From CAWCJL01 sp963795775 (GTDB lineage Bacteria; Acidobacteriota; Terriglobia; Terriglobales; Acidobacteriaceae): a stretch of 64,000 nt of DNA. The DNA is taken from the NCBI GenBank assembly GCA_963795775.1, contig CAWCJL010000001.1, forward strand, positions 124,001 to 188,000, written 5' to 3'. Below are positions 25,637 through 33,467 of the stretch, one piece after another (the stretch's first letter is position 1; every line of letters starts with the position of its first letter). Both the position numbers and the translations under genes were made by a program. The notes under the pieces are model-generated. The model saw only the letters and a program-made list of their open reading frames with translations, did not search any database and was not told the DNA's origin.

Positions 25637-26983
25637 TCAGTGAGCGGATGGGGGGATGGGCAGTTCGTTTTTGACGATGGCGCCGCCCTTCATGACCAGC
25701 GGAATGTGCTCGAGCAGTTCGACGTGCTGGAGCGGGTCCTGGGGCAGGGCGATGAGATCGGCGTAGTGGCCGGGGGCGAGGCTGCCGACGTCGGCAGAGC
25801 GGCCGATGAGGTCGGCGGCGCTGACGGTCGCAGCCTGGATGGCCTGGGCGGGCGTCATGCCGTACATGACCATGTAGTGGAACTGCTTGGCGTTGTCGCC
25901 GTGCGGGTAGACGCCCTCATCGGTGCCGAAGGCCATCTTGACGCCGGCCTGGAAGGCTTTGCGGAAGTTCTCGCGCTGCAACTTGCCGAGGGCGCGCTCC
26001 TTGCCGAGGAACTCTTCCGGGATGCCGAACTGCTTGGCGCCGCCGAGGATGTAGTCGTCGTCGTAGATGTCCATGACGAAGTAGGTGCCGTGCTCCTTGG
26101 CCAGGCGGATGCCTTCGTCATCGACGAGGGAGGCGTGCTCGATAGAGTCGATGCCGGCGTTGATGGCGCGCTTGATGCCTTCGGTGCCGTGGGCGTGGGC
26201 GGCGATCTTGCGGCCGAGGGAGTGCGCGGTATCGGCGGCGACCTTGAGCTCTTCGAAGCTGTACTGCGGGGCGCCGGGCTGGTCGCCCTTGCTGAGCACG
26301 CCGCCGGTGGCGGCGATCTTGATGACGTCCACGCCGTACTTCACCTGGGCGCGCACGGTCTTGCGCACTTCGTCGGGACCGTCGGCGATGCCGAAGTCGC
26401 GCTCTTCGGGGAAGAGCGTGACGCGGGTCTCCGGGGAATAGTTGTTCAGGTCGCCGTGGCCGCCGGTGATGGAGATGATGGGGCCGGAAGCGACGATGCG
26501 CGGGCCTGGTATGTAACCGTCATTGATGCTGTTGCGGAGATCGACGGCGAGAAATGGGGGCGAACCGACATCGCGCACGCTGGTGAAGCCGGCATCGAGG
26601 GTTTTCTTCGCGTTGACCACGCCGGCGAAGGCCTCGGTGTAGGGCGTGGTCTTGAAGGACCAGATCTCGGCGTAGTGGTCGGCTCGGGCGCTGAGGTGGG
26701 TGTGGCAGTCGATGAGACCGGGGAAGACGAAGTCCTGCGAAAGGTCGAGCACGCGCGCGCCGGCGGGCGGGTGGAAGGACGCGCCGTCCTCGACGGACTT
26801 GACGCGGTCATTCTCGATGACCAGGACAACGTTGTTCCGGTAGGTCCCGGAAGGGCTGTCGAAGAGCTTTCCGGCCTTCACATAGGAGAGGGTGGGGGCG
26901 GTATCGGCATCGGCGGCGTGCGATGCGGGAGCGGCGGCGAAGACGCACACGGCGGCGAGAACGAAGGAGAGTATTGGACGCAA
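25637..26983 (-). CDS. Secreted amidohydrolase / imidazolonepropionase-like metal-dependent hydrolase
   Basis: The protein is 448 residues from a TTG at 26983, preceded by GGATCGAGG with 5 bp spacing. There is no ATG before the signal peptide LRPILSFVLAAVCVFAAAPA, so TTG is the best start. Motifs include FPGLIDCHTHLSARAD (HxH), VIKIAATGGVLSKGD with the bridging Lys, RKIAAHAHGTEGIKRAINAG, SIEHASLVDDEG and AFGTDEGVYPHG with the catalytic Asp. It belongs to the periplasmic amidohydrolases related to prolidase and imidazolonepropionase, and probably hydrolyses dipeptides or cyclic amides. It is divergent from the TonB receptor across a shared 259-bp promoter region. Confidence 0.87.
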   Translation of the reverse strand: MRPILSFVLAAVCVFAAAPASHAADADTAPTLSYVKAGKLFDSPSGTYRNNVVLVIENDRVKSVEDGASFHPPAGARVLDLSQDFVFPGLIDCHTHLSARADHYAEIWSFKTTPYTEAFAGVVNAKKTLDAGFTSVRDVGSPPFLAVDLRNSINDGYIPGPRIVASGPIISITGGHGDLNNYSPETRVTLFPEERDFGIADGPDEVRKTVRAQVKYGVDVIKIAATGGVLSKGDQPGAPQYSFEELKVAADTAHSLGRKIAAHAHGTEGIKRAINAGIDSIEHASLVDDEGIRLAKEHGTYFVMDIYDDDYILGGAKQFGIPEEFLGKERALGKLQRENFRKAFQAGVKMAFGTDEGVYPHGDNAKQFHYMVMYGMTPAQAIQAATVSAADLIGRSADVGSLAPGHYADLIALPQDPLQHVELLEHIPLVMKGGAIVKNELPIPPSAH

Positions 26984-27093
26984 GGCGACCTCGATCCCAT
27001 GGAATGTATTGATATTGCCATGAACAAAGGGTTGCGGAAGGCTGTGGAATCCAGCTTTCCACAATTGCGGTTGTCCGGGGGGCCGTGACCAAC

Positions 27094-27122
27094 TTGATAC
27101 TTGGGAAAGTTTGCGACATAAT
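27094..27122 (+). promoter_or_regulatory. Sigma-70-type promoter for the TonB receptor
   Basis: TTGATA (27094-27099), a 17-bp spacer and CATAAT (27117-27122) match 5/6 and 5/6 positions of the consensus. Start of transcription would be near 27129, leaving a 114-nt leader to the GTG at 27243. Confidence 0.65.
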
Positions 27123-27150
27123 CGCTCCTCATCTCGCTTTTTTGGAAACG

Positions 27151-27162
27151 TAAAACGTTTTA
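27151..27162. promoter_or_regulatory. LacI-family-type operator palindrome
   Basis: TAAAACGTTTTA is a perfect 12-bp palindrome with a central CG and flanking A/T arms, the layout of LacI/GalR operators. It sits about 22 bp downstream of the predicted transcription start, where a repressor would block elongation. CGCTT at 27136-27140 and AAGCG at 27162-27166 roughly extend the symmetry. No LacI gene is in the window. Confidence 0.55.
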
Positions 27163-27242
27163 AGCGAGCGGCGCCGGGAGATCCGTCCGACAGAGAGAGG
27201 GAAGGCCGGCAGCACCGCATCCATTTTTGGAGGCTACCCGTC

Positions 27243-30200
27243 GTGAAGGCATTCAGGCTCTTTCCGCTCTTGTGTATCCCCTGTGTGACCATGACCATGC
27301 TGGCGCAGAGCAGCTTCACCTCTGTGCGCGGAACGGTCACGGATCGCTCGGGCGCACTGCTTCCCAACGCACAGGTCACGCTGAAAAACCAGGGCTCCGG
27401 CGTAGTGCAGACACATACGTCCGATAGCTCTGGCCTTTACCAGTTTCAGCAGCTTGCTCCGGGCACCTACCTGCTCACCGTGTCGGCGCCGGGGTTTGGC
27501 GACTCCAGCAAGATTGCGACCCTGCTGGTGAACCAGCCGGCGACGATCAACTTCTCGCTGGGGGTGCAGACGACGCAAACGATCAACGTGAGCGCCGCGG
27601 CGCAGACGCTGAACGATACGGATGCCAGCATTGGCAACGCGCTGACCAACCAGGTGATTGAGGCGCTGCCGAGCGAAGGGCGCAACGTGCCGGATTTGCT
27701 GAGCCTGCAGCCGGGTGTGCTGTACCTGGGGCGGCAGATCGACCAGAACACCGACAGCCGTAGCGGCGCGGTGGCGGGTGCGCGTTCCGACCAGGGCAAC
27801 GTGACGCTGGACGGACTGGACGACAACGACCAGGTGAATGGATTCGCCTTCACCGGCGTGCTGCGCGCGACCCTTGATTCGACGCAGGAGTTCCGGGTGA
27901 CGACCACGAACGGCACCGCGGAGAGCGGGCGTTCTTCCGGCGCGCAGGTGAATATTGTCACACGCTCGGGCACGAATAGCTTTCATGGCGATGCGTTCGA
28001 GTATCACCGGCCGACCTTTACGGCGGCGAACAACTGGTTCAACAAGCAGGCGCAGTTGGCCAGTGGGCTGCCGAACATTCCGGGCAAGCTGATCCGGAAC
28101 ACGTTTGGCGGGTCGTTCGGTGGCCCGATCAAAAAGGACAAGCTGTTCTTTTTCTTTAACTACGAGGGGCAGCGGACGGCGGAAAACCAGCAGGTGACGC
28201 AGATCGTTCCCACGGCGAGTTACCGCGCGGGCAACATCAGCTACCAGTCGGTGCAGCCGGACGGCAGCCTGGGGGTGACCACCCTGAGCGCGGCGCAGAT
28301 CGCGGCGCTTGACGTGGGCTGCGTGCCCAACGGCGTGTGCCCGGGGGGGCCGGGGCCGAATCCGGCAGTGCTGAGCTACTTCAACCAATATCCACTGAAC
28401 AACGGCTTTGCTTCGGGCGACGGATACAACACGGGGAGCTTCACGTTTTCCTCGCCGGCGCCGGCATCGCTGAACACCAGCATCCTGAAGCTGGACTATA
28501 TCCCGACCGAAAAGCATCACCTGTTCGTGCGCGGCAACCTGCAGAAGGATGTGACCGCGGGTACAGAAAACTTTCCGGGGCAGGGGCCGCAGTATGTGAT
28601 CCGGGACAATACGAAGGGGATCGCCGGCGGAGATACGTGGACGATCTCGCCCAACATCGTGAACGATCTGCGGTATGGGTATATCCGCCAGGGATTCGCG
28701 AACCGGGGCGTGGGGCACGGGGATTACGTGGACTTCCGCTTTATGTCGCAGTTGACGGCGGAGACGCGCTCGACCATTGTCAACGTGCCGGTCAACAACA
28801 TCGCGGACACGCTGAACTGGACCAAGGGCAACCACAATCTGCAGGCGGGCGGGAACTGGCGCCTGATCCTGAATAACCGGCAGGTGGACACGGATTCTTA
28901 TAACAACGCCACGACGAATCCCTACTGGCTGGGTGGCAACGCGCCGGACCCGAGCACCATCGGCGCGCCGCCCGTGGATGGCGGCTTCAGCAACTCCTAC
29001 CTGATCGCGTACGCCAACCTGATCGGGACGGTGTCGGAACTGAATAGTGTTTACAACTACAAGGTGAATCCGGGGGGCGCCACGGGATCGCTGCTGGGCG
29101 ATGGCGCTCTTATCCATCGCGATTTCCGGGCGAACGAGTTCGAGTACTTTCTCCAGGACAGTTGGCGTCCGCGCCCGAACCTGACGCTGACCTTCGGCTT
29201 TCGCCATGTGATTCTGCAGACGCCGTACGAGACGCACGGGCAACAGATAGCCCCGACCATTGACACGCATGCCTGGTTTGAAGGGCGAGAGGCGGCGGCG
29301 CTGCAGGGGCAGGTGAACCAGCCGGAGATAGCGTTTTCGCCCAACGGACCGTCGAACCACGGACCGGGCTACTGGCCGAAGCAGAAGCTGAATATCGCAC
29401 CACGGTTGTCGATCGCTTACTCGCCAGACAGCAAGACCTCGATCCGCGCCGGGTTTGGCTTGTACTTCGACCACTACGGACAAGGCATCGTGAACTCGTT
29501 TGACCGCTTCGGCTCCTTCGGCCTAAGCACCACGCTTACCAACCCGGCGGGCGTGCTGACAACGGATTCGGCGCCGCGGTTCACGGGACGGCAGAATCTG
29601 CCGCCCATCAACACCGGAACGCCGCCACCCGCGACGGCCGTGTTTCCCTATGCGCCGCCAGCAGGATCGTTCCTCATCACCTGGGGCATTGATAACCACC
29701 TGAAAACGCCGTATTCGGAGTCGATCGATTTCTCGGTGCAGCGGCAAACCGGGGGCGGCTTTACGTTTGAAGCGAACTATGTGGGCCGGCTGGGGCGGCA
29801 CCTGATGCAGCAGCTTGACCTGGCGGAACCGGTGGACTTCCGCGATCCGCAGAGCGGAGCGGACTACTTCACCGCGGGGTCGCAGCTTTCCCGCCTGGTG
29901 GACCAGAACCATGGGGACCCGAATGCGCAGGTGGCGCCGATTCCATACTTCGAGGATGTGTTTCCCCAGATGGCGAGCCCCGGCGTGAGCGCGACCCAGT
30001 CGATCTACACGCAGGAGTGGGCGCCGTATCGCTATGGACTGGGAGAGACGACGTCGCTGGCGGACCTGGATTTCTACTGCGTGTATGGCTGCCCGAACGG
30101 GACGCGCTTCTTCCAGGACCAGTTCTCGTCCCTGTATGCGTGGTCCTCGATCGGCATGAGCTATTACAACGCGGGGCAACTGATCCTGCGGCATCCGTCG

Positions 30201-30947
30201 GCGCATGGGCTGCAGATGGACTTCAGCTACACGCTGTCGAAGTCTATCGACATGGGATCGGACACGCAGCGCGCGAACGAGTTGAGCACGAACTCGGCGT
30301 TCAGCGAGATTCTGAACTCGTGGAATCCTTCGCTGAACCGCGCTCCGTCGGACTTCGACACGCGGCACCTGATCACCGCGGACTGGGTGTACCAGTTGCC
30401 GTTCGGCCGGGGCAAATGGCTGGCGGGAAATGCGAACCGGATCACGGAAGGCTTCATCGGCGGCTGGCAGCTTTCGGGCTTGTCGCGCTGGAGCAGCGGC
30501 CTGCCGTTCTCGGTATTCGAGCCTGGCTGGGCTACCAACTGGCAGCAGGAAAGCTTTGGCGTGAACACCGGCAACGTAAAGGTGCACAAGCACCTGGACG
30601 CGAACGGTGCGCCGCAGGTGTTTGCCGATCCGCAGGCGATCAACAGCGGCATCCAGACCGGAGGCAGCCCCATCCGGCTGCCGTACCCGGGCGAAGCGGG
30701 CGAGCGCAACAAGTTCCGCGGGGACGGCTACTTCGATGTGGACGGCAGCCTGACCAAGACGTGGAGGCTGTACCGCGAGAACACGCTGAGCTTTGCGTGG
30801 GACGTGTTTAACGTAACCAACTCGGTGCGTTTTGACACGAACCCGCTGACCTTCAACGGGCAGCTCACGAGCGGCTCGCTGGGCGTGTACAGCTCACTGC
30901 TGACGACGCCGCGGGTACAGCAGTTCTCGCTGCGCTACGCTTTCTAA
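27243..30947 (+). CDS. TonB-dependent receptor with carboxypeptidase-regulatory-like N-terminal domain (Oar-like)
   Basis: This protein is about 1234 residues from the GTG at 27243, set by GGAGG nine bases upstream. The open frame further upstream is 5' UTR. A signal peptide (VKAFRLFPLLCIPCVTMTML) is followed by a carboxypeptidase-regulatory Ig-like domain (VRGTVTDRSGALLPNAQVTL, L-A-P-G-T-Y-L-L-T-V). A plug follows (NVPDLLSLQPGVLYLGRQID, GARSDQGNVTLDGLDDNDQV), then a long outer-membrane barrel ending in the aromatic F-S-L-R-Y-A-F. These acidobacterial receptors import or bind oligosaccharides or peptides using TonB energy. The predicted LacI operator suggests a sugar signal. A hairpin terminator follows. 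Confidence 0.93.
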   Translation: MKAFRLFPLLCIPCVTMTMLAQSSFTSVRGTVTDRSGALLPNAQVTLKNQGSGVVQTHTSDSSGLYQFQQLAPGTYLLTVSAPGFGDSSKIATLLVNQPATINFSLGVQTTQTINVSAAAQTLNDTDASIGNALTNQVIEALPSEGRNVPDLLSLQPGVLYLGRQIDQNTDSRSGAVAGARSDQGNVTLDGLDDNDQVNGFAFTGVLRATLDSTQEFRVTTTNGTAESGRSSGAQVNIVTRSGTNSFHGDAFEYHRPTFTAANNWFNKQAQLASGLPNIPGKLIRNTFGGSFGGPIKKDKLFFFFNYEGQRTAENQQVTQIVPTASYRAGNISYQSVQPDGSLGVTTLSAAQIAALDVGCVPNGVCPGGPGPNPAVLSYFNQYPLNNGFASGDGYNTGSFTFSSPAPASLNTSILKLDYIPTEKHHLFVRGNLQKDVTAGTENFPGQGPQYVIRDNTKGIAGGDTWTISPNIVNDLRYGYIRQGFANRGVGHGDYVDFRFMSQLTAETRSTIVNVPVNNIADTLNWTKGNHNLQAGGNWRLILNNRQVDTDSYNNATTNPYWLGGNAPDPSTIGAPPVDGGFSNSYLIAYANLIGTVSELNSVYNYKVNPGGATGSLLGDGALIHRDFRANEFEYFLQDSWRPRPNLTLTFGFRHVILQTPYETHGQQIAPTIDTHAWFEGREAAALQGQVNQPEIAFSPNGPSNHGPGYWPKQKLNIAPRLSIAYSPDSKTSIRAGFGLYFDHYGQGIVNSFDRFGSFGLSTTLTNPAGVLTTDSAPRFTGRQNLPPINTGTPPPATAVFPYAPPAGSFLITWGIDNHLKTPYSESIDFSVQRQTGGGFTFEANYVGRLGRHLMQQLDLAEPVDFRDPQSGADYFTAGSQLSRLVDQNHGDPNAQVAPIPYFEDVFPQMASPGVSATQSIYTQEWAPYRYGLGETTSLADLDFYCVYGCPNGTRFFQDQFSSLYAWSSIGMSYYNAGQLILRHPSAHGLQMDFSYTLSKSIDMGSDTQRANELSTNSAFSEILNSWNPSLNRAPSDFDTRHLITADWVYQLPFGRGKWLAGNANRITEGFIGGWQLSGLSRWSSGLPFSVFEPGWATNWQQESFGVNTGNVKVHKHLDANGAPQVFADPQAINSGIQTGGSPIRLPYPGEAGERNKFRGDGYFDVDGSLTKTWRLYRENTLSFAWDVFNVTNSVRFDTNPLTFNGQLTSGSLGVYSSLLTTPRVQQFSLRYAF

Positions 30948-30954
30948 ACTCCTG

Positions 30955-30995
30955 GCGGCATGCCCAGCACTCCGGTGCCGGCATGCCGCTTTGTT
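30955..30995 (+). terminator. Intrinsic terminator of the TonB receptor gene
   Basis: GCGGCATGCC (30955-30964) pairs perfectly with GGCATGCCGC (30980-30989) across a 15-nt loop and is followed by TTTGTT. It begins 8 bp after the receptor stop. Confidence 0.7.
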
Positions 30996-31039
30996 ATGCG
31001 CGTTTTCTAACCATGCGAGGCAATCTGCGAATCCTTTCC

Positions 31040-33215
31040 ATGCACGCTCCCGTTTCCCACGCCGCCCTTCTGCTGCTTTCCGCGACCATGCTGTTGCCTT
31101 CTGCCGCGCTACACGCGCAGGCGGCGAAGTCGCCCATCACGCTCGATGCGTACTTCGGCGAGACGAGTTATGGAGCCGCGCGGCTGGCGCCGGACGGCTC
31201 GGCGGCGGTGCTGGAGACGCGTTCGCCGGACTGGAAGAACAACCGCTACCGCTCGGACCTGTGGATGTGGCGCGCGAGCAACGGCAAGCTCCAGCAGTTC
31301 ACGGATTCCGGGCACGATGGCGGACCGGCGTGGTCGCCGGACGGGCATTACGTGGCGTTTCAATCGGACCGACGCGCTGCCGGCTCCGGTTCCGCCCGAA
31401 GAGAAGAAGGACGCGGGCAAGGACGAGGAGAAGGCGCGCGTGTGGCTGATCTCGGCCGCGGGCGGCGAGGCGGTGCCGTTGTACACCGGGAAGTTCGATC
31501 TGCATGCCTTCGCGTGGGCGCCGGATAACTCGGCGATCTATGTCGCGATCACGGAGCCGATCTCGAAAGACGAGCGGGAGGCCAAGGAGAAGGAGTGGAA
31601 GGACGTGGTGCGGTGGCGCGCGGGAGAGCGCGGCGATGTGCTGCTGCGCATTCCGGTGGCGGATGCCGAGGCGGGCCTGCGACGCGCGCCGCTGCCGCAT
31701 GAGGACGAGCCGGCGCCGAAGCCGAACGTGGCGGTGCTGCCAGAGCATGCGGCAGTGCTGGGCCGGAGCAAGCTGACGATTGACAGCATCGTTCCCGCGC
31801 CGGACGGGCACACGGTGGCATTTGTAACCACAGCAGTATCGCGCAGGCTGGAGCAGCCGGGGGATGTGGAGATTTATCTCGCCGATCCGGCGGGCGGAGC
31901 GGTGAAGCAGCTTACCCATAACGAGGGGCTGGAGAGCGACCTGCACTGGAGTCCTGACAGCAAGCAGCTTTACTTCGAGGTGCGCGCCGCGGGCGGATCC
32001 GTGGAAGGCAAGTACCAGGATGTACAGGGCAGGATTTATCGGCTGAATGCGGACGGGGGCACGCCGGAGCGGCTGGGATCGGACTTCACCGGGTCCTGGG
32101 AGTCGTTCACCCTGCTGCCGAATGGCAACCTGCTGGCGACCGGGCTGAAGGGAACGGCGCAGCAGGTGTATCGCCTGGATGGCGCACACGCGGTGGCTCT
32201 GGAGGGCACGCCGGGGACCTACGGGGGCCTGGATGCGGAACGCGCGGCAGCGGCAGGGAGCGGGCAGGCGAAAGCCGGGCGCGTGCTGTTTGTGCACTCG
32301 GCGATCGACGAGCCGACGGAAATCTACGTGGCGGACGCGCCGGAGCATTTGAAGAATGCGACCCGGCTCACCAGCTTCAACCAGTTCTTCCTGAACTACG
32401 CGCAGCCGGAGTGGAAGCCGTACACCTGGAAGGCGGACGATGGGGTGTCGGTGGAGGGCGTGCTGCTGTACCCGCCCGGGATGCGGGACGCGAAGCACAT
32501 GCCGATGTTGACGCTCATCCACGGGGGCCCGTCGGATGCGGATGGAAACCGCTTCGGCGCGAACTGGTATGACTGGGCGGGGCTGGCCGCAGCCAACGGC
32601 TGGCTGGTGTTCCGGCCGAACTACCGCGGGTCGAGCGGCTATGGCGACAGCTTCATGTCGGCGATCCAGAAGCAACTGGTGTCGCGGCCGGGCAAGGACA
32701 TCCTGGAAGGCGTGGATGCGCTGGTGAGCGACGGCACGGCGGACCCGGACCATTTGGCAGTAGCGGGCTACAGCTACGGCGGCTACATGACGAACTGGCT
32801 GATTACGCAGACGACGCGCTTCAAGGCGGCGGCGACCGGGGCGGGCGCGGTGGAGCATGCGGCCAACTGGGGAAACGACGATCTGACCTTTGACGATGCC
32901 TGGTACCTGGGCGGCCGGCCGTGGGAGAATCCGTCGCTGTACACCAGCGAAGCGGCGCTGTTCCAGATGAACAAGGTCACGACGCCGACGCACATCCTGG
33001 GCGGGGATGCGGACGTGCGGGTGGCGTACCTGGAGGATGTGCTGTTGGAGCGGGCGCTTGAGTCCTTAAACGTGCCGCATGCGCTGCTGGTGTTTCCGGG
33101 CGAAGGGCATCCGCTGGGGAAAAATCCCTGGCACGGTTACATTGCTCTTCGCGAGGAACTGGCGTGGGTGGACAAGTATGCGGGCACGCCGCCCAAGCCG
33201 ACCGGAGGGAAATAG
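31040..33215 (+). pseudogene. S9 family peptidase (prolyl oligopeptidase/acylaminoacyl type), frameshifted
   Basis: The N-terminal part (signal MHAPVSHAALLLLSATMLLP, then ITLDAYFGETSYGAARLAPD and SPDGHYVAFQSDR) is in one frame. The rest, from DALPAPVPPEEKKDAGKDEE to the stop, is in another. The switch is at about 31364-31376. Beyond it the enzyme is complete: propeller repeats (LHWSPDSKQLYFEV), then the alpha/beta-hydrolase domain with LIHGGPSDADGNRF, NYRGSSGYG, nucleophile motif GYSYGGYM, Asp in GGDADVRV and His in GEGHPL. An intact protein would be a secreted serine peptidase. A start at ATG 31013 is also possible. The frameshift may be real or an assembly error. Confidence 0.82.
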
Positions 33216-33248
33216 TAAGTACGTCGGGAGCTTTGTGAATGCGGCGCA

Positions 33249-33277
33249 TTGACCTGCGGAACGGAAGGCGCTAGTCT
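33249..33277 (+). promoter_or_regulatory. Possible promoter of the sulfite reductase leader
   Basis: TTGACC (33249-33254), a 17-bp spacer and TAGTCT (33272-33277) form a plausible though weak -10 sigma-70 promoter. It would start RNA at about 33284, almost on the leader ATG at 33285, so the leader ORF could be translated from a leaderless transcript. Confidence 0.35.
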
Positions 33278-33284
33278 GATCGTG

Positions 33285-33380
33285 ATGAAGCCTTACGCCA
33301 CCGCCAGCGCACTCGCATGTTGCATGTGTTGTATGCAACTCGAGCTGCGCGGGTGTTTGCGTGTAGGCCCGGTGACTTAA
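33285..33380 (+). CDS. Cysteine-rich leader peptide (31 codons), candidate attenuator ORF
   Basis: The ORF reads MKPYATASALACCMCCMQLE then LRGCLRVGPVT and a TAA stop. Codons 12-17 are Cys-Cys-Met-Cys-Cys-Met, and another Cys is at codon 24. It is too short and too unusual for a structural protein, and it lies 25 nt before a strong terminator hairpin and 87 nt before a sulfite reductase gene. Ribosome stalling on the Cys run when Cys-tRNA is short would leave GGGTGTTT (33351-33358) free to pair with AAACCCC (33407-33413) of the terminator's left arm. Cys-rich upstream ORFs controlling sulfur genes are known in mycobacteria. The function here is inferred. Confidence 0.65.
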   Translation: MKPYATASALACCMCCMQLELRGCLRVGPVT

Positions 33381-33405
33381 CCTAAGTCAACCTTCAAGCC
33401 ACCTC

Positions 33406-33449
33406 AAAACCCCCATCGCAGCCACCAGGCGATGGGGGTTTTCTCTTTT
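33406..33449 (+). terminator. Intrinsic terminator/attenuator ahead of sulfite reductase
   Basis: AAAACCCCCATCGC (33406-33419) and GCGATGGGGGTTTT (33429-33442) form a 14-bp perfect stem with a 9-nt loop, followed by TCTCTTTT. It ends 18 bp before the reductase ATG, so transcription from any promoter near 33250 must pass it. It could also end read-through from the S9 gene. Confidence 0.85.
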
Positions 33450-33467
33450 CCGGATACAGGAGAATGC

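Noticed and set aside
26984..27379. Extending the minus-strand amidohydrolase to an upstream ATG
   Set aside because: That would add 132 residues antisense to the TonB receptor start and bury the signal peptide; the TTG with GAGG spacing fits better.
27234..29483. About 750-codon minus-strand open frame opposite the TonB receptor
   Set aside because: Arg/Val-rich antisense shadow of a clear receptor gene; no motifs and no ribosome binding site.
33406..33449. Simple reading of the hairpin as the terminator of the S9 peptidase gene only
   Set aside because: It lies 190 bp past that stop and 18 bp before the reductase start, with a Cys-rich ORF between. A dual role is possible, but it does not explain the leader ORF.
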